Assembly (NCBI GenBank): GCA_946902875.1 | Contig: OX336350.1 | Coordinates: forward strand, 20,326,048 to 20,390,047 | From: Nematopogon swammerdamellus | Lineage: Eukaryota > Arthropoda > Insecta > Lepidoptera > Adelidae | DNA: 64,000 nt | Direction of reading: 5' to 3' | In this document: piece after piece, positions 63,801 through 64,000 of the stretch | Numbering within the stretch: position 1 is the first letter of the stretch | Layout of the letters: each line of letters begins with the position of its first letter | The notes under the pieces: generated by a model | What the model saw: only the letters and a program-made list of their open reading frames with translations | Told to the model about the DNA's origin: nothing | Database searches by the model: none | Made by a program: the position numbers and the translations under genes

Positions 63801-64000
63801 GACCGAGTTCGGCCAAGCCCGGCGCCGGTTCGAGCAAACCGGGACAAACGAGTTCAACAAAACACGACCAGTATTCATTAAAAATGAAACCGACAAAACC
63901 CTCGATAATACGAAAATCCAATACCGACACGGCCGACTGGCAACAGCCTAAGATGTTCCGGAAAAACCCGCCGACCAATCCCAGCGTTGCCAAAAAATCA
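15087..64000 (+). CDS. XNP: ATRX/XNP SNF2-family chromatin remodeller, 21 coding exons, 3' incomplete
   Basis: ATRX (XNP in Drosophila) is a nuclear ATP-dependent DNA translocase that remodels chromatin, in vertebrates with DAXX to place histone H3.3 in heterochromatin. Twenty-one exons join with matching phases into 11,034 nt (3,678 codons) with no stop. Residues 1-~1900 are low-complexity and charged (AT-hook KRGRPRK at ~1236-1242). The motor spans ~1960-2530: motif I GLGKT (~2012-2016), motif II DEGH (~2135-2138), motif III LTGTP (~2162-2166), motif VI RVYRFGQ (~2471-2477), then [13 protein letters not shown]...[12 protein letters not shown], diagnostic of ATRX over other SNF2 proteins. 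HEHDSLL (exon 18) is a further ATRX mark. No cysteine-rich ADD module is visible, as in fly XNP. The DEGH box in place of DEAH is the ATRX/RAD54-type form. Confidence 0.95.
20042..20231 (+). CDS. XNP: ATRX/XNP exon 2
   Basis: TTTCAG acceptor. The first base completes Arg (AG|A), then [19 protein letters not shown] ... EMPSADKE and a GTATAA donor, phase 0. Acidic, disordered. Confidence 0.85.
20232..20546 (+). other. ATRX/XNP intron 2
   Basis: 315 bp of AT-rich sequence between matching splice sites. No repeat or motif seen. Confidence 0.6.
20547..20816 (+). CDS. XNP: ATRX/XNP exon 3
   Basis: TTACAG acceptor, 90 codons in phase 0: [20 protein letters not shown] ... [20 protein letters not shown] ... 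[11 protein letters not shown], then a GTATGT donor. Contains a basic RKRKKK cluster. Confidence 0.9.
20935..21230 (-). mobile_element. LINE 3'-end fragment (family D)
   Basis: Inverted relative to the copies at 7980 and 53990. It ends in an A run at 21217-21228. Antisense reading gives the FNLGVFKRR...-type Jockey-like C-terminus. Lies in intron 3. Confidence 0.6.
21400..21625 (-). pseudogene. Degenerate LINE fragment in intron 3
   Basis: Shares GATTGACACCCTCCTCTACT and the following ~80 bp with the RTE-like fragment at 23590-23835. No open frame survives. Confidence 0.4.
21708..21853 (+). CDS. XNP: ATRX/XNP exon 4
   Basis: TTTGCAG acceptor, phase 0: [20 protein letters not shown] ... [20 protein letters not shown]+GA, then a GTGAGT donor (phase 2). 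The end is a predicted charged helix. Confidence 0.9.
22422..22853. mobile_element. TTAA-flanked MITE in intron 4
   Basis: Bounded by TTAA (22418-22421, 22854-22857). Ends read GACTGCGGTACTACAGC and, inverted, GAGCGCGGTACTACAGC. 432 bp, non-coding. TTAA duplication suggests a piggyBac-type source, though the ends do not start with CCC. The right end is only ~40 bp from the exon 5 acceptor. Confidence 0.65.
22893..23045 (+). CDS. XNP: ATRX/XNP exon 5
   Basis: GTTGCAG acceptor. Completes Glu (GA|G), then [50 protein letters not shown], with a GTAACT donor (phase 2). Strongly basic, a probable nuclear or DNA-contact segment. Confidence 0.9.
23155..23272 (+). mobile_element. tRNA-SINE 3' end
   Basis: Only the last ~115 bp of the Leu/Ser-like SINE (AAGTCTCCGGTATGGCACCT ... 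CCGGATTACATAAAAAA). Confidence 0.7.
23345..23485 (+). repeat. Interspersed repeat with (GGACGGAC)n core
   Basis: Same block as at 7640-7762: GGGCTACTTATTACGGGTCA, a GGACGGACGGAC run, and a GGATACGGAAACC end. Confidence 0.6.
23590..23835 (-). pseudogene. RTE-clade reverse-transcriptase fragment
   Basis: Minus strand reads [20 protein letters not shown] then, after a shift, HLRFADE. This is the 'GVRQGD.ISPKLF' and 'LRFADD' motif pair of RTE-type LINEs. Frame broken, last Asp replaced. Confidence 0.65.
23855..24180 (-). mobile_element. CR1-like LINE 3' end with (AAT)n tail
   Basis: Shares the ACAGCTTGAAGCTGATGCGTG 3' UTR word and the 'WNELP.EVI' type C-terminal region with the long LINE at 37712-39664. 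The AAT tail appears as ATTATTATT at the left end. Confidence 0.6.
24300..24435 (+). pseudogene. RTE-like LINE 3' fragment
   Basis: Contains GGAGAGGTGTATATCCAGCA and GTGGACGCTTACACGCTGAC, the 3' end also seen inverted at 14215 and 61430. Confidence 0.5.
24553..24691 (+). CDS. XNP: ATRX/XNP exon 6
   Basis: CGCGCAG acceptor. Completes Arg, then [46 protein letters not shown] and a GTAAAC donor (phase 0). Confidence 0.9.
25205..25337 (+). repeat. Family A repeat, 3' part
   Basis: Matches the last ~130 bp of the element at 529-866 including the TATG tail. It ends ~40 bp before the exon 7 acceptor. Confidence 0.6.
25377..25472 (+). CDS. XNP: ATRX/XNP exon 7
   Basis: GATCGCAG acceptor, 32 codons in phase 0: [32 protein letters not shown], then a GTGAGC donor. 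In ATRX this precedes the motor. Confidence 0.9.
25473..26175 (+). other. ATRX/XNP intron 7
   Basis: 703 bp, AT-rich. I saw no recognisable element. Confidence 0.55.
26176..26313 (+). CDS. XNP: ATRX/XNP exon 8: entry to the SNF2 motor
   Basis: GTGCAG acceptor, 46 codons in phase 0: [46 protein letters not shown], then a GTATTC donor. 'V.VH...  .  .K.HQ' immediately precedes 'CEGVKFMWD' in exon 9, reproducing the ATRX Q-motif region. Confidence 0.93.
26474..27141. mobile_element. MITE with ~85-bp terminal inverted repeats
   Basis: Ends CACGGTGAACAAAAAACCTG and the inverted right copy CACGGTGAACCAAAAACCTG, matching through the word CTGAATCGGATAGGCTAG. Flanked by TA. 668 bp, with a GC-rich core at ~26632-26700. 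Probably a Tc1/mariner-type derivative; superfamily uncertain. Confidence 0.75.
27339..27458 (+). CDS. XNP: ATRX/XNP exon 9: helicase motif I (Walker A)
   Basis: GTTGCAG acceptor, 40 codons in phase 0. Reads [40 protein letters not shown], then GTAATG. GLGKT binds ATP, and '[16 protein letters not shown]' is nearly invariant in ATRX. Confidence 0.97.
27533..27815 (+). repeat. 73-bp tandem repeat in intron 9
   Basis: Four copies with starts at 27533, 27606, 27679 and 27752 (ATTACACCTTGGTGAACTAG ...). The second to fourth are nearly identical. Confidence 0.9.
27820..28085 (-). mobile_element. Chimeric-SINE tail copy
   Basis: Minus-strand body with a T run at the left (poly-A tail). Matches 3565-3895 but stops before the head module. 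Confidence 0.7.
28479..29021 (-). pseudogene. Tc1 transposase, C-terminal catalytic part
   Basis: Carries [20 protein letters not shown] then [20 protein letters not shown]. These are the second Asp and the Glu of the DD34E triad with their usual context. The first Asp (LFSDETKIN) lies just upstream in the same frame, before this ATG. Ends normally at HATKY. Confidence 0.88.
29131..29607 (-). pseudogene. Tc1 transposase, N-terminal DNA-binding part
   Basis: Starts within a longer frame and reads [39 protein letters not shown] and ...[20 protein letters not shown], a paired helix-turn-helix. The frame closes at 29131. Between here and the catalytic part, a 25-bp segment bounded by two CCATAGG words shifts the frame. 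Confidence 0.85.
29900..30795. other. Intron 9 stretch with unassigned repeats
   Basis: Between the Tc1 element and the LINE. GC-rich words at 30085-30215 and an open but unrecognised stretch at 30450-30800. I cannot assign a family or a function. Confidence 0.4.
30948..33539 (-). CDS. LINE ORF2: endonuclease and reverse transcriptase
   Basis: 863 codons from the first ATG. The frame is open ~35 codons further upstream ([19 protein letters not shown]), which looks like the true start region. APE-type endonuclease: LLVSETHF, then [11 protein letters not shown] and SSDHSPVFV. Reverse transcriptase: [18 protein letters not shown] (motif A), [16 protein letters not shown], and [10 protein letters not shown] (catalytic YxDD-type box, 31620-31631). 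C-terminal '[19 protein letters not shown]' is Jockey-group. No stop or shift within, so the protein may be functional. Confidence 0.9.
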   Translation of the reverse strand: MDILLVSETHFTKRSFLIMPNYKFYHTDHPDGTAHGGTAILIKNNIKHYQLEQYCTNEIQATSIVVQDWKGSITVSAVYSPPKHNIRSEDYGTFFKSLGHRFIAGGDYNAKHTVWGSRLITTKGRQLLNAIHANYLRVVSTGEPTYWPTDIKKIPDLIDFCVTKGIANNYMTCKSSTELSSDHSPVFVTISRQINQVAKTCRLHNNKTDWPFFQKLCAEGLNVKLPLKSENDIEDAVEFFNNCVQQSSWNSMPSSSKLSSVQCPMTIREMLAKKRQARKRWQQTRFPEDKTRLNALTAQLKQLLEDDRNQGIETYMKNLDATKATDYSLWKATKKLKRPTAFQPPIRKRDNAWASSDAEKAETFATHLEEVFTPNPNTGSPETGISVTDYLRQTHQLDLPIKKFAKNEVKYVIQKLAQHKAPGYDLITAKIMKELPEEGFIFLTELYNAILVRCYVPLQWKVAQIIMVPKPGKSPEDVKSYRPISLLPIPSKILETLFLRRLKPIIDKNELIPDHQFGFREGHGTIEQIHRLVEKINITFERKEYCSAAFLDISQAFDRVWHDGLLFKIKKTLPINYYIFIKSYLNNRHFFVKQGEDTTSLHNIQAGVPQGSVMGPVLYLLYTSDLPLTHDVLMGTFADDTAALAVHVDPVEASRMLQRSLNNISAWLKDWRIKANETKSVQVTFTIRRDTCPPVTLNGVEIPQADDARYLGLYLDRRLTWRKHIFTKRKALSQQLRKLYWLLCRKSQLSMENKLLLYKCILKPIWCYGIQLWGTAANSNLEILQRFQSKTLRMVVDAPWYVTNNQLHRDLEIPTVKKEAKARTEAYKKRVERHPNKLATELMASRKVFNRLKRRAPQDLITE
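33608..34678 (-). CDS. LINE ORF1: nucleic-acid-binding Gag-like protein
   Basis: 356 codons. The central part contains an RRM-like or PRE_C2HC-like stretch ([20 protein letters not shown]) and then three zinc knuckles: [42 protein letters not shown]. This is the Jockey-clade ORF1 arrangement. Its last codons overlap the start of ORF2. Confidence 0.9.
   Translation of the reverse strand: MSAYWLSQPIQTSNRFASLDIENEEETNTEPIERPSKPPPIFVDKVSNIQPLIQLLNDHINSRYEIKVLRNEQVRIQPKTSEDYTTIIKQLELKETEFYTYKPKQERSFKVVLKNMHHSTDMDEIKSALEELGHITTNIWNIKQRITKNPLPIFIIELQPQSNNKSIYEVKNLLHCRISFEPPRPKRELPQCANCQQYGHTKTYCRRQPKCIKCAGNHSSANCARKGRSDSVKCVLCDGNHPANYKGCSVYRELQKSKFPPMRNIFLSKSQPKETGSENLISNHTRTPNLTFAQAIKTNLPPPNDKALDENLPPTVNNANATLIDMFKQIMLQMSTITNLLLKLTTNLSQNSINSN
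34981..35121 (+). CDS. XNP: ATRX/XNP exon 10: motif Ia
   Basis: GGCGCAG acceptor, 47 codons in phase 0: [47 protein letters not shown], then GTGACA. '[17 protein letters not shown]' is SNF2 motif Ia in its ATRX form. Confidence 0.95.
35205..35455 (+). mobile_element. LINE ORF2 C-terminus (family E)
   Basis: Plus strand reads [28 protein letters not shown], a Jockey-like C-terminus as at 8270-8585. Its 3' end is trimmed. Confidence 0.6.
35606..36912. mobile_element. Element with inverted ends and inverted tandem GGCCGAAGGCC repeats
   Basis: Left end GCTGTTGCCCGCGGCTTCGC and inverted right end TTGCCCGCGGCTTCGCTAGC are matching. Inside, four copies of GGCGAGGCCGAAGGCCGAGC (35664-35905) face several inverted copies with GGCCTTCGGCC (36630-36850). 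The centre encodes a broken nuclease-like frame. Isolated pieces of this family occur at ~100-205. Confidence 0.65.
36075..36540 (-). pseudogene. PD-(D/E)xK-like nuclease fragment of a transposable element
   Basis: Minus strand reads [20 protein letters not shown] then [14 protein letters not shown], 'RPDG...PW..GR.L.WD', then [11 protein letters not shown]. After a one-base frame change it continues [20 protein letters not shown] ... [16 protein letters not shown]. The pattern is a protein domain repeated in many invertebrate elements. The RPD...WD spacing resembles a restriction-like nuclease; that reading is inference. Confidence 0.5.
37309..37522 (+). CDS. XNP: ATRX/XNP exon 11: ends in motif II (DEGH box)
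   Basis: ATTCAG acceptor, phase 0 in: [40 protein letters not shown] ... [10 protein letters not shown], then phase 1 at G|GTGAGT. With exon 12 this makes DEGH, the Mg/ATP-hydrolysis box. The last 139 bp plus 27 bp of intron are the unit of the downstream array. Confidence 0.96.
37550..37688 (+). pseudogene. Exon 11 partial duplicate, copy 2
   Basis: 166 bp downstream of the same segment in exon 11 (37384). Reproduces ATAGTCGGCTACGAGCTG ... TCTGCGACGAAG and the GTGAGT donor, but not the original acceptor. Reads DDIRLT where exon 11 has DDIRPT. Confidence 0.9.
37712..39664 (-). mobile_element. CR1-like LINE, 5'-truncated, inserted in the exon 11 array
   Basis: Minus-strand element with a (AAT)n-type tail (ATTATTATT at ~37709-37725). 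It sits between array copies 2 and 3. The words AAATAGTT and ATAGTTCC flank it, so the target was the 27-bp intronic spacer. Confidence 0.8.
37831..39429 (-). CDS. CR1-like LINE reverse transcriptase, N-terminally truncated
   Basis: 532 codons without interruption. Motifs: [19 protein letters not shown] (A), [20 protein letters not shown] (B), [14 protein letters not shown] (FADD, 38617-38628), then a C-terminus ending [31 protein letters not shown]. The endonuclease and ORF1 are missing, as expected for a 5'-truncated copy. Confidence 0.85.
   Translation of the reverse strand: MFAKQFEKSYVRENDGPLPHISVQRIANSIEHVEFSPEAVSKVLHSFKDTTSMGPDNIPAIFLKECSTDLCEQLAVIMNLSLESGKLPKDWKEAVVTPIYKKGDKLTAANYRPISLTSIICKAMEKIITDKIRSFLDQEHIIIEEQHGFVQRRSTVTNLLSCLNKWTTEWNERHPVDIIYLDYEKAFDRVPIKRLVKKLEHFGFRGKLLLWIEDFLTNRQFRVRVGDELSEPHPVLSGVPQGSVLGPAAFGIFLTDLKAIINLDFMLFADDTKFFATITHQKIQDNLNHIVQWTKDWLLSLNAGKCSVLHVGPRNPHLHYTIDGTPVTPVNSQKDLGIILTNNLKWETHIIEIVKRANSLLYMIRKAFSYITIHLFLKLYKTYVRPLLEYGYQIWSPYFQKDIFLLERVQKRATKMVASIRNVSYENRLEALGLTTLEERRHRGDLIETYKILSERYDVADLKLMYTMNTNNHLRGHSLKLNRTSSKSNPRKHFIANRVVDSWNRLPEEVISATSVNSFKNRLDMHIKNHKL
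39676..39814 (+). pseudogene. Exon 11 partial duplicate, copy 3
   Basis: Same unit with DDICPT (CTGCCCGACCATAATC variant) and a GTGAGT donor. Confidence 0.9.
39842..39980 (+). pseudogene. Exon 11 partial duplicate, copy 4
   Basis: Same unit carrying the DDIRLT variant of copy 2, spaced exactly 166 bp from copy 3. Confidence 0.9.
40008..40146 (+). pseudogene. Exon 11 partial duplicate, copy 5
   Basis: Same unit carrying the DDICPT variant of copy 3. The array ends after the GTGAGT donor and GACGCAAATAGTTTCTACAC. Confidence 0.9.
40240..41330 (-). pseudogene. LINE 3' fragment interrupted by a MITE
   Basis: 41014-41268 (minus) reads [35 protein letters not shown], the C-terminal zinc finger of an I/Jockey-group ORF2. 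Its 3' UTR continues at 40240-40327 after the inserted element. The 3' UTR is shared with 5225-5290. Confidence 0.65.
40331..41013. mobile_element. piggyBac-type MITE with TTAA duplication
   Basis: Flanked by TTAA (40327-40330, 41014-41017). Ends CCCTTCGGC and inverted CCCTTCGGC, as in piggyBac. 683 bp with GC-rich ends (CCCGCAAACCCCGCGCGGGG) and no transposase. A related, split copy is at 9988-13843. Confidence 0.88.
41520..41900 (+). pseudogene. LINE C-terminal fragment (R2/Dong-type reading)
   Basis: Open for 91 codons (41604-41879): [40 protein letters not shown], then [14 protein letters not shown]. The 'L..EV..MW.......VP.V..A.GLI.K.L...L' pattern is common at the C-terminus of non-LTR elements in invertebrates. 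Clade uncertain. Confidence 0.55.
42019..42050. repeat. Short perfect hairpin
   Basis: CTACAATGTAGTG, a short TTTGT-type loop, then CACTACATTGTAG: a 13-bp perfect stem in intron 11, ~180 bp before exon 12. Confidence 0.75.
42228..42402 (+). CDS. XNP: ATRX/XNP exon 12: motif III (LTGTP)
   Basis: TCTCAG acceptor. The phase 1 entry completes the Gly of DEGH. Reads [57 protein letters not shown], then AG|GTACCA (phase 2). '[27 protein letters not shown]' is ATRX-specific in detail. Confidence 0.97.
42403..43270 (+). other. ATRX/XNP intron 12, first part
   Basis: AT-rich. No family recognised. A 92-codon open stretch at 42996-43274 has no features of a real protein. Confidence 0.5.
43833..44205. 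mobile_element. Rearranged SINE copies (head, inverted body, body)
   Basis: A plus-strand head module (43833-43910) is followed by a minus-strand chimeric-SINE tail (43914-44080) and then a plus-strand tail (44085-44205). The two tails form an inverted pair. Confidence 0.65.
44988..46876 (+). repeat. 109-bp satellite, forward half (~17 copies)
   Basis: Monomer words GTGGCCGCCATTTTGAAC, TTACTGGACCGATTGC and ATCTGGGTGTCTGTGTGG recur every 109 bp. The first seven copies are near identical. A block with GTTGCCGCC and TTATTCGACC variants occurs twice, ~545 bp apart (45853 and 46398), showing a five-monomer higher-order unit. Confidence 0.97.
46877..48261 (-). repeat. 109-bp satellite, inverted half (~13 copies)
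   Basis: Same monomer as reverse complement (CAATCGGTCCAGTAACT, AAAATGGCGGCCACTT), with 100-110-bp spacing and a two-monomer higher-order unit at the start (GACATCGATTTTG variant at ~47018 and ~47232). The switch of orientation is at ~46876. Confidence 0.97.
48700..49005. other. GC-rich tract in intron 12
   Basis: Simple GGC/GCGGCGCGGC-type repeats (48760-48865) and a CACCGCACCG tract (48915-48945). Open frames here come from composition and not from coding. Confidence 0.7.
49935..50278 (+). CDS. XNP: ATRX/XNP exon 13: inter-lobe region
   Basis: TTACAG acceptor. Completes Arg, then [60 protein letters not shown] ... [26 protein letters not shown], then G|GTTGGT (phase 1). 'RFENPI.NGQ..DS...D...M..R.HIL...L.GC.QR' is the ATRX hallmark after LTGTP. 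Confidence 0.96.
50291..50723. mobile_element. hAT-type MITE 12 bp from the exon 13 donor
   Basis: Ends CAGGCATGGGTTACCT and inverted CAGGCATGGGCAACCT. 8-bp duplication GTCTAATT at 50283-50290 and 50724-50731, the first copy beginning at donor position +5. 433 bp, with the GGGCCGGATGTGGCCTGCGG sequence typical of degraded hAT ends. Confidence 0.88.
50975..51290 (-). mobile_element. CR1-like LINE 3' end
   Basis: Minus strand ends with the '[17 protein letters not shown]' type tail followed by a 3' UTR containing TGGATTTAGACGTATCAGCC. Same family as 59905-60245 (plus) and 27145-27270 (minus). Confidence 0.6.
51300..51470 (-). mobile_element. LINE family E 3' fragment
   Basis: Inverted copy with CCCATGGGCATCCGGTCGTA and the 'SLGSFK' coding end near 51445. 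Its right end is ~40 bp upstream of the exon 14 acceptor. Confidence 0.55.
51512..51707 (+). CDS. XNP: ATRX/XNP exon 14: start of helicase-C lobe
   Basis: CTTGCAG acceptor, phase 1 in: (G)[19 protein letters not shown] ... [38 protein letters not shown], then CT|GTGAGT (phase 2). 'S.K...VFKIL..C...GDKLL.FS' continues into exon 15. Confidence 0.94.
51795..51950 (-). mobile_element. LINE family E 3' fragment
   Basis: Minus strand reads [20 protein letters not shown], then the 3' UTR and A tract. 5'-truncated. Confidence 0.6.
52160..52645 (+). repeat. 60-bp minisatellite with GGCCGGCC palindromes
   Basis: About eight units of 60 bp (GGAAGCCAACGGTAGTAAAC, GTTATTGGGGCCGG, then CCGGCCCCTTT). Each unit centre forms GGGGCCGGCCGGCCCC or a one-base variant. 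Because 60 is a multiple of three, several frames are open throughout; none is a gene. Ends ~40 bp before exon 15. Confidence 0.95.
52683..52853 (+). CDS. XNP: ATRX/XNP exon 15: motif IV region
   Basis: TTCTCAG acceptor. Completes Leu, then [56 protein letters not shown], then AA|GTTTGT (phase 2). 'YYRLDGS' is SNF2 motif IV-V context. The donor is weak (GTTTGT), but the phase and protein match are exact. Confidence 0.92.
52954..53039. repeat. Perfect 40-bp inverted repeat, 6-nt loop
   Basis: The left arm (52954-52993, starts GCTTGGACATGTCG) and right arm (53000-53039) are exact reverse complements, with CTTCGC between. It lies within a repeat also found at 2330-2545. In intron 15. Confidence 0.97.
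53330..53760 (+). repeat. Intron 15 repeat with GCGGCCCTAGGG-type segments
   Basis: CCATCTACCGGGTTCAATT occurs at ~53358 and ~53586, and TTACGGGTTAGTGAGCTAAA occurs twice (~53402, ~53531). The 3' part (AAATCGGTCCAGCCGTTTAG) resembles RTE-like LINE ends. Confidence 0.6.
53780..53951 (+). CDS. XNP: ATRX/XNP exon 16: motifs V and VI
   Basis: GGTCAG acceptor. Completes Lys, then [57 protein letters not shown], then GTATGT (phase 0). ISTRAG.LG.N (V) and RVYRFGQ (VI, arginine fingers) are intact, so the motor should be active. Confidence 0.97.
53990..54300 (+). mobile_element. LINE 3'-end fragment (family D)
   Basis: Best preserved copy of the family. Antisense reads [46 protein letters not shown], the C-terminus of a Jockey-like ORF2. 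Confidence 0.65.
54376..54740 (-). repeat. Family A repeat copy with duplicated head end
   Basis: Inverted copy of 529-866. At its right end the CCCACACGGTACTTAAGTAC segment is followed by a second, partial GGCCCCACAC end. Confidence 0.6.
54875..55240 (-). mobile_element. Chimeric tRNA/5S SINE, full length
   Basis: Minus strand: TCAGCCTCGGTAGCTCAGTGG (A box), GTTAAGCAACGCTGAGAGCG with GTACTTGGATGGGTGACCGC (5S internal control region, matching the 5S consensus better than the copy at 1873), then GGAGGCTGACC, GGTTCGGATTCC (B box), body and A tract. Confidence 0.75.
55445..55880. mobile_element. pogo/Tigger-like MITE
   Basis: TA-flanked ends CAGTATAGCCTCGATAATCC and inverted CAGTAGAGCCTTGATAATCC, as in pogo-group elements. 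436 bp with remnants of reading frame only. The right end is ~50 bp from the exon 17 acceptor. Confidence 0.75.
55930..56051 (+). CDS. XNP: ATRX/XNP exon 17: post-motor ATRX signature
   Basis: TTTCAG acceptor, phase 0 in: [40 protein letters not shown], then AG|GTATAC (phase 2). This matches ATRX 'GTME.KIY.RQV.K......RVVD.QQ..RH....ELTELY' (from memory). Confidence 0.97.
56052..56569 (+). other. ATRX/XNP intron 17, first part
   Basis: Includes the (CCGTCCGT)n interspersed repeat at 56450-56560. ACGATAAAAAAGGTATGGAC near 56104 and its inverted form near 56390-56412 bracket ~300 bp, a possible small MITE. Confidence 0.45.
56570..56633 (+). mobile_element. LINE family D end fused to the exon 18 array
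   Basis: TGTAAACCAGCATGTGTGGC ... GTCGACAGAGCC stops abruptly and is followed directly by AGAGGAGTGCGAGTGGGGC, the exon 18 repeat. The LINE join removed the acceptor of the first array copy. Confidence 0.7.
56634..57795 (+). repeat. Tandem duplicates of the exon 18 acceptor and coding segment
   Basis: Six upstream copies of a ~195-bp unit precede the working exon. Exon-like starts are at 56634 (no acceptor), 56827, 57022, 57217, 57404 and 57600. Each unit ends ...GAGCACGAGCGC (GAGAGC in one) joined to TAACTATGTGTGTGACTGCG and a TACTGCGCAG or TACTGCACAG acceptor. Copies 56827 and 57022 have a one-base change of frame, 57600 has an in-frame TAG after FEECE, and the others would read into TAA after PEHER (PEHES). 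Confidence 0.95.
57796..58004 (+). CDS. XNP: ATRX/XNP exon 18
   Basis: TGCGCAG acceptor. Completes Arg, then [69 protein letters not shown], then C|GTACGT (phase 1). HEHDSLL...LTEEERKAAW in vertebrate ATRX corresponds to HEHDSLL...[10 protein letters not shown]. This is the last of seven copies and the only one continuing in frame past PEHER. Confidence 0.92.
58128..58533 (+). mobile_element. tRNA-derived SINE, full length
   Basis: GCGGCGGGTGGCCGAGTGG (A box) and GGTTCGAATGCC (B box), the full body and a poly-A tail at ~58527-58533. In intron 18. Confidence 0.8.
58537..58845 (-). repeat. Family A repeat copy
   Basis: Inverted copy of 529-866 beginning immediately after the SINE tail. The head module is at the right end. 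Divergent. Confidence 0.6.
58913..59643 (+). CDS. XNP: ATRX/XNP exon 19
   Basis: TTTTTCAG acceptor. C|AG completes Gln, then [20 protein letters not shown] ... [20 protein letters not shown] ... [40 protein letters not shown] ... LHDIAVK, then GTGCGT (phase 0). Mostly disordered. The last ~60 residues look folded (helical). Very GC-rich. Confidence 0.9.
59685..59905 (+). mobile_element. tRNA-SINE, 5'-truncated
   Basis: Body from TAGGTGGTAGGCTCAAATTG to the poly-A tail at 59892-59902. The tRNA head is missing. Confidence 0.7.
59905..60245 (+). mobile_element. CR1-like LINE 3' end
   Basis: Plus strand reads [10 protein letters not shown], stop, [19 protein letters not shown], then a 3' UTR with CACTGGATTTAGACGTATCA and an AAATAAATAAAT tail. 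Confidence 0.65.
60312..60691 (+). CDS. XNP: ATRX/XNP exon 20
   Basis: TTAACAG acceptor, phase 0: [40 protein letters not shown] ... [20 protein letters not shown] ... PPADPVPYS, then CT|GTGAGT (phase 2). A second in-frame acceptor 48 nt downstream (CTTCGCAG) would give a shorter exon starting TLGIQTMK. I prefer the longer one because [12 protein letters not shown] reads like coding sequence. Confidence 0.87.
60692..61430 (+). repeat. 60-bp tandem repeat derived from the exon 20 donor
   Basis: The first intronic bases (GTGAGTTACACTTTGAAATT) start a unit that recurs about every 60 bp. Twelve repeats mostly contain TGTGAGTTG and TTACACTTTTAAACTTC, so most units hold a consensus 5' splice site. 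Another unit lies at ~61645-61700 beyond a LINE fragment. Confidence 0.95.
61430..61640 (-). mobile_element. RTE-like LINE 3' fragment inside the repeat
   Basis: Antisense reads as the '[11 protein letters not shown]' and 'YVQQWTLT' type end of an RTE-like ORF. Same family as 14215-14640. It interrupts the 60-bp array. Confidence 0.6.
61876..64000 (+). CDS. XNP: ATRX/XNP exon 21, open to window edge
   Basis: ACGCAG acceptor. Completes Leu, then [20 protein letters not shown] ... [20 protein letters not shown] ... [19 protein letters not shown]. Next is a 10-residue repeat (62581-62940, twelve units of QPNxMNVGQM type), QEAPAPP three times (~63100-63165), AT-hook [10 protein letters not shown] (~residue 3413-3421), a Ser run, and Lys/Pro-rich text to the edge. 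708 codons without a stop. No ATRX homology is recognisable here, so attachment rests on splice phase and composition. The true 3' end is outside the window. Confidence 0.85.
62581..62940 (+). repeat. Coding 30-bp tandem repeat, 12 units
   Basis: Units of CAAATGCAGCCCAACTAxATG type in frame. The first four units (62581-62700) are repeated as the next four (62701-62820) with few changes, giving a 120-bp higher-order period. Rich in Gln, Met, Asn and Pro. Confidence 0.95.

Overview
The window is a piece of an insect nuclear genome, almost certainly a moth or butterfly (Lepidoptera). It has small exons with GT-AG introns and two recognisable arthropod genes. It also has a very dense load of nested repeats of kinds I associate with Lepidoptera: tRNA-derived SINEs, Jockey-, CR1- and RTE-like LINE ends, hAT, Tc1 and TTAA-targeting MITEs, and tandem satellites. 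There are no bacterial or viral genes, no rRNA or tRNA genes and no CRISPR array. Species cannot be named from what is visible.

Region 1 (1-9548, minus strand): the N-terminal half of RIC1 (Drosophila Rich), the WD40-type subunit of the Ric1-Rgp1 exchange factor for Rab6. Six exons join in frame into 257 complete codons, and the gene runs off the left edge. Region 2 (9549-15086): a 5.5-kb head-to-head intergenic stretch filled with repeats, including a 130-bp satellite that flips orientation and is split by a hAT MITE.

Region 3 (15087-64000, plus strand): one giant gene, the ATRX/XNP SNF2-family chromatin remodeller. I could join 21 coding exons with phase-matched splice sites into 11,034 nt, or 3,678 codons, still open at the right edge. 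Exon 1 alone encodes a 1,600-residue, mostly disordered acidic/basic tail with an AT-hook. Exons 8-17 encode the SNF2/helicase-C motor (GLGKT, DEGH, LTGTP, RVYRFGQ). Exons 18-21 encode a long C-terminal tail with a second AT-hook and an in-frame 10-residue repeat.

The introns of ATRX/XNP hold the unusual material. Three separate tandem arrays are built from the gene's own splice junctions. A 3' part of exon 11 plus its donor is present five times, and four of those copies could be read as 129-nt in-frame cassettes. An acceptor plus most of exon 18 is present seven times, the first copy truncated. A donor-containing unit of exon 20 is repeated about 13 times. Intron 12 holds a 3.3-kb array of a 109-bp satellite in two opposing halves, which would transcribe into a long hairpin, inside a 6.1-kb TTAA-flanked segment. 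Other notable residents are a Jockey-like LINE with both ORFs, a Tc1 element with IR/DR ends, a SINE whose RNA polymerase III promoter looks like a tRNA/5S rRNA chimera, a piggyBac-like MITE nested in a LINE, and a perfect 40-bp hairpin.
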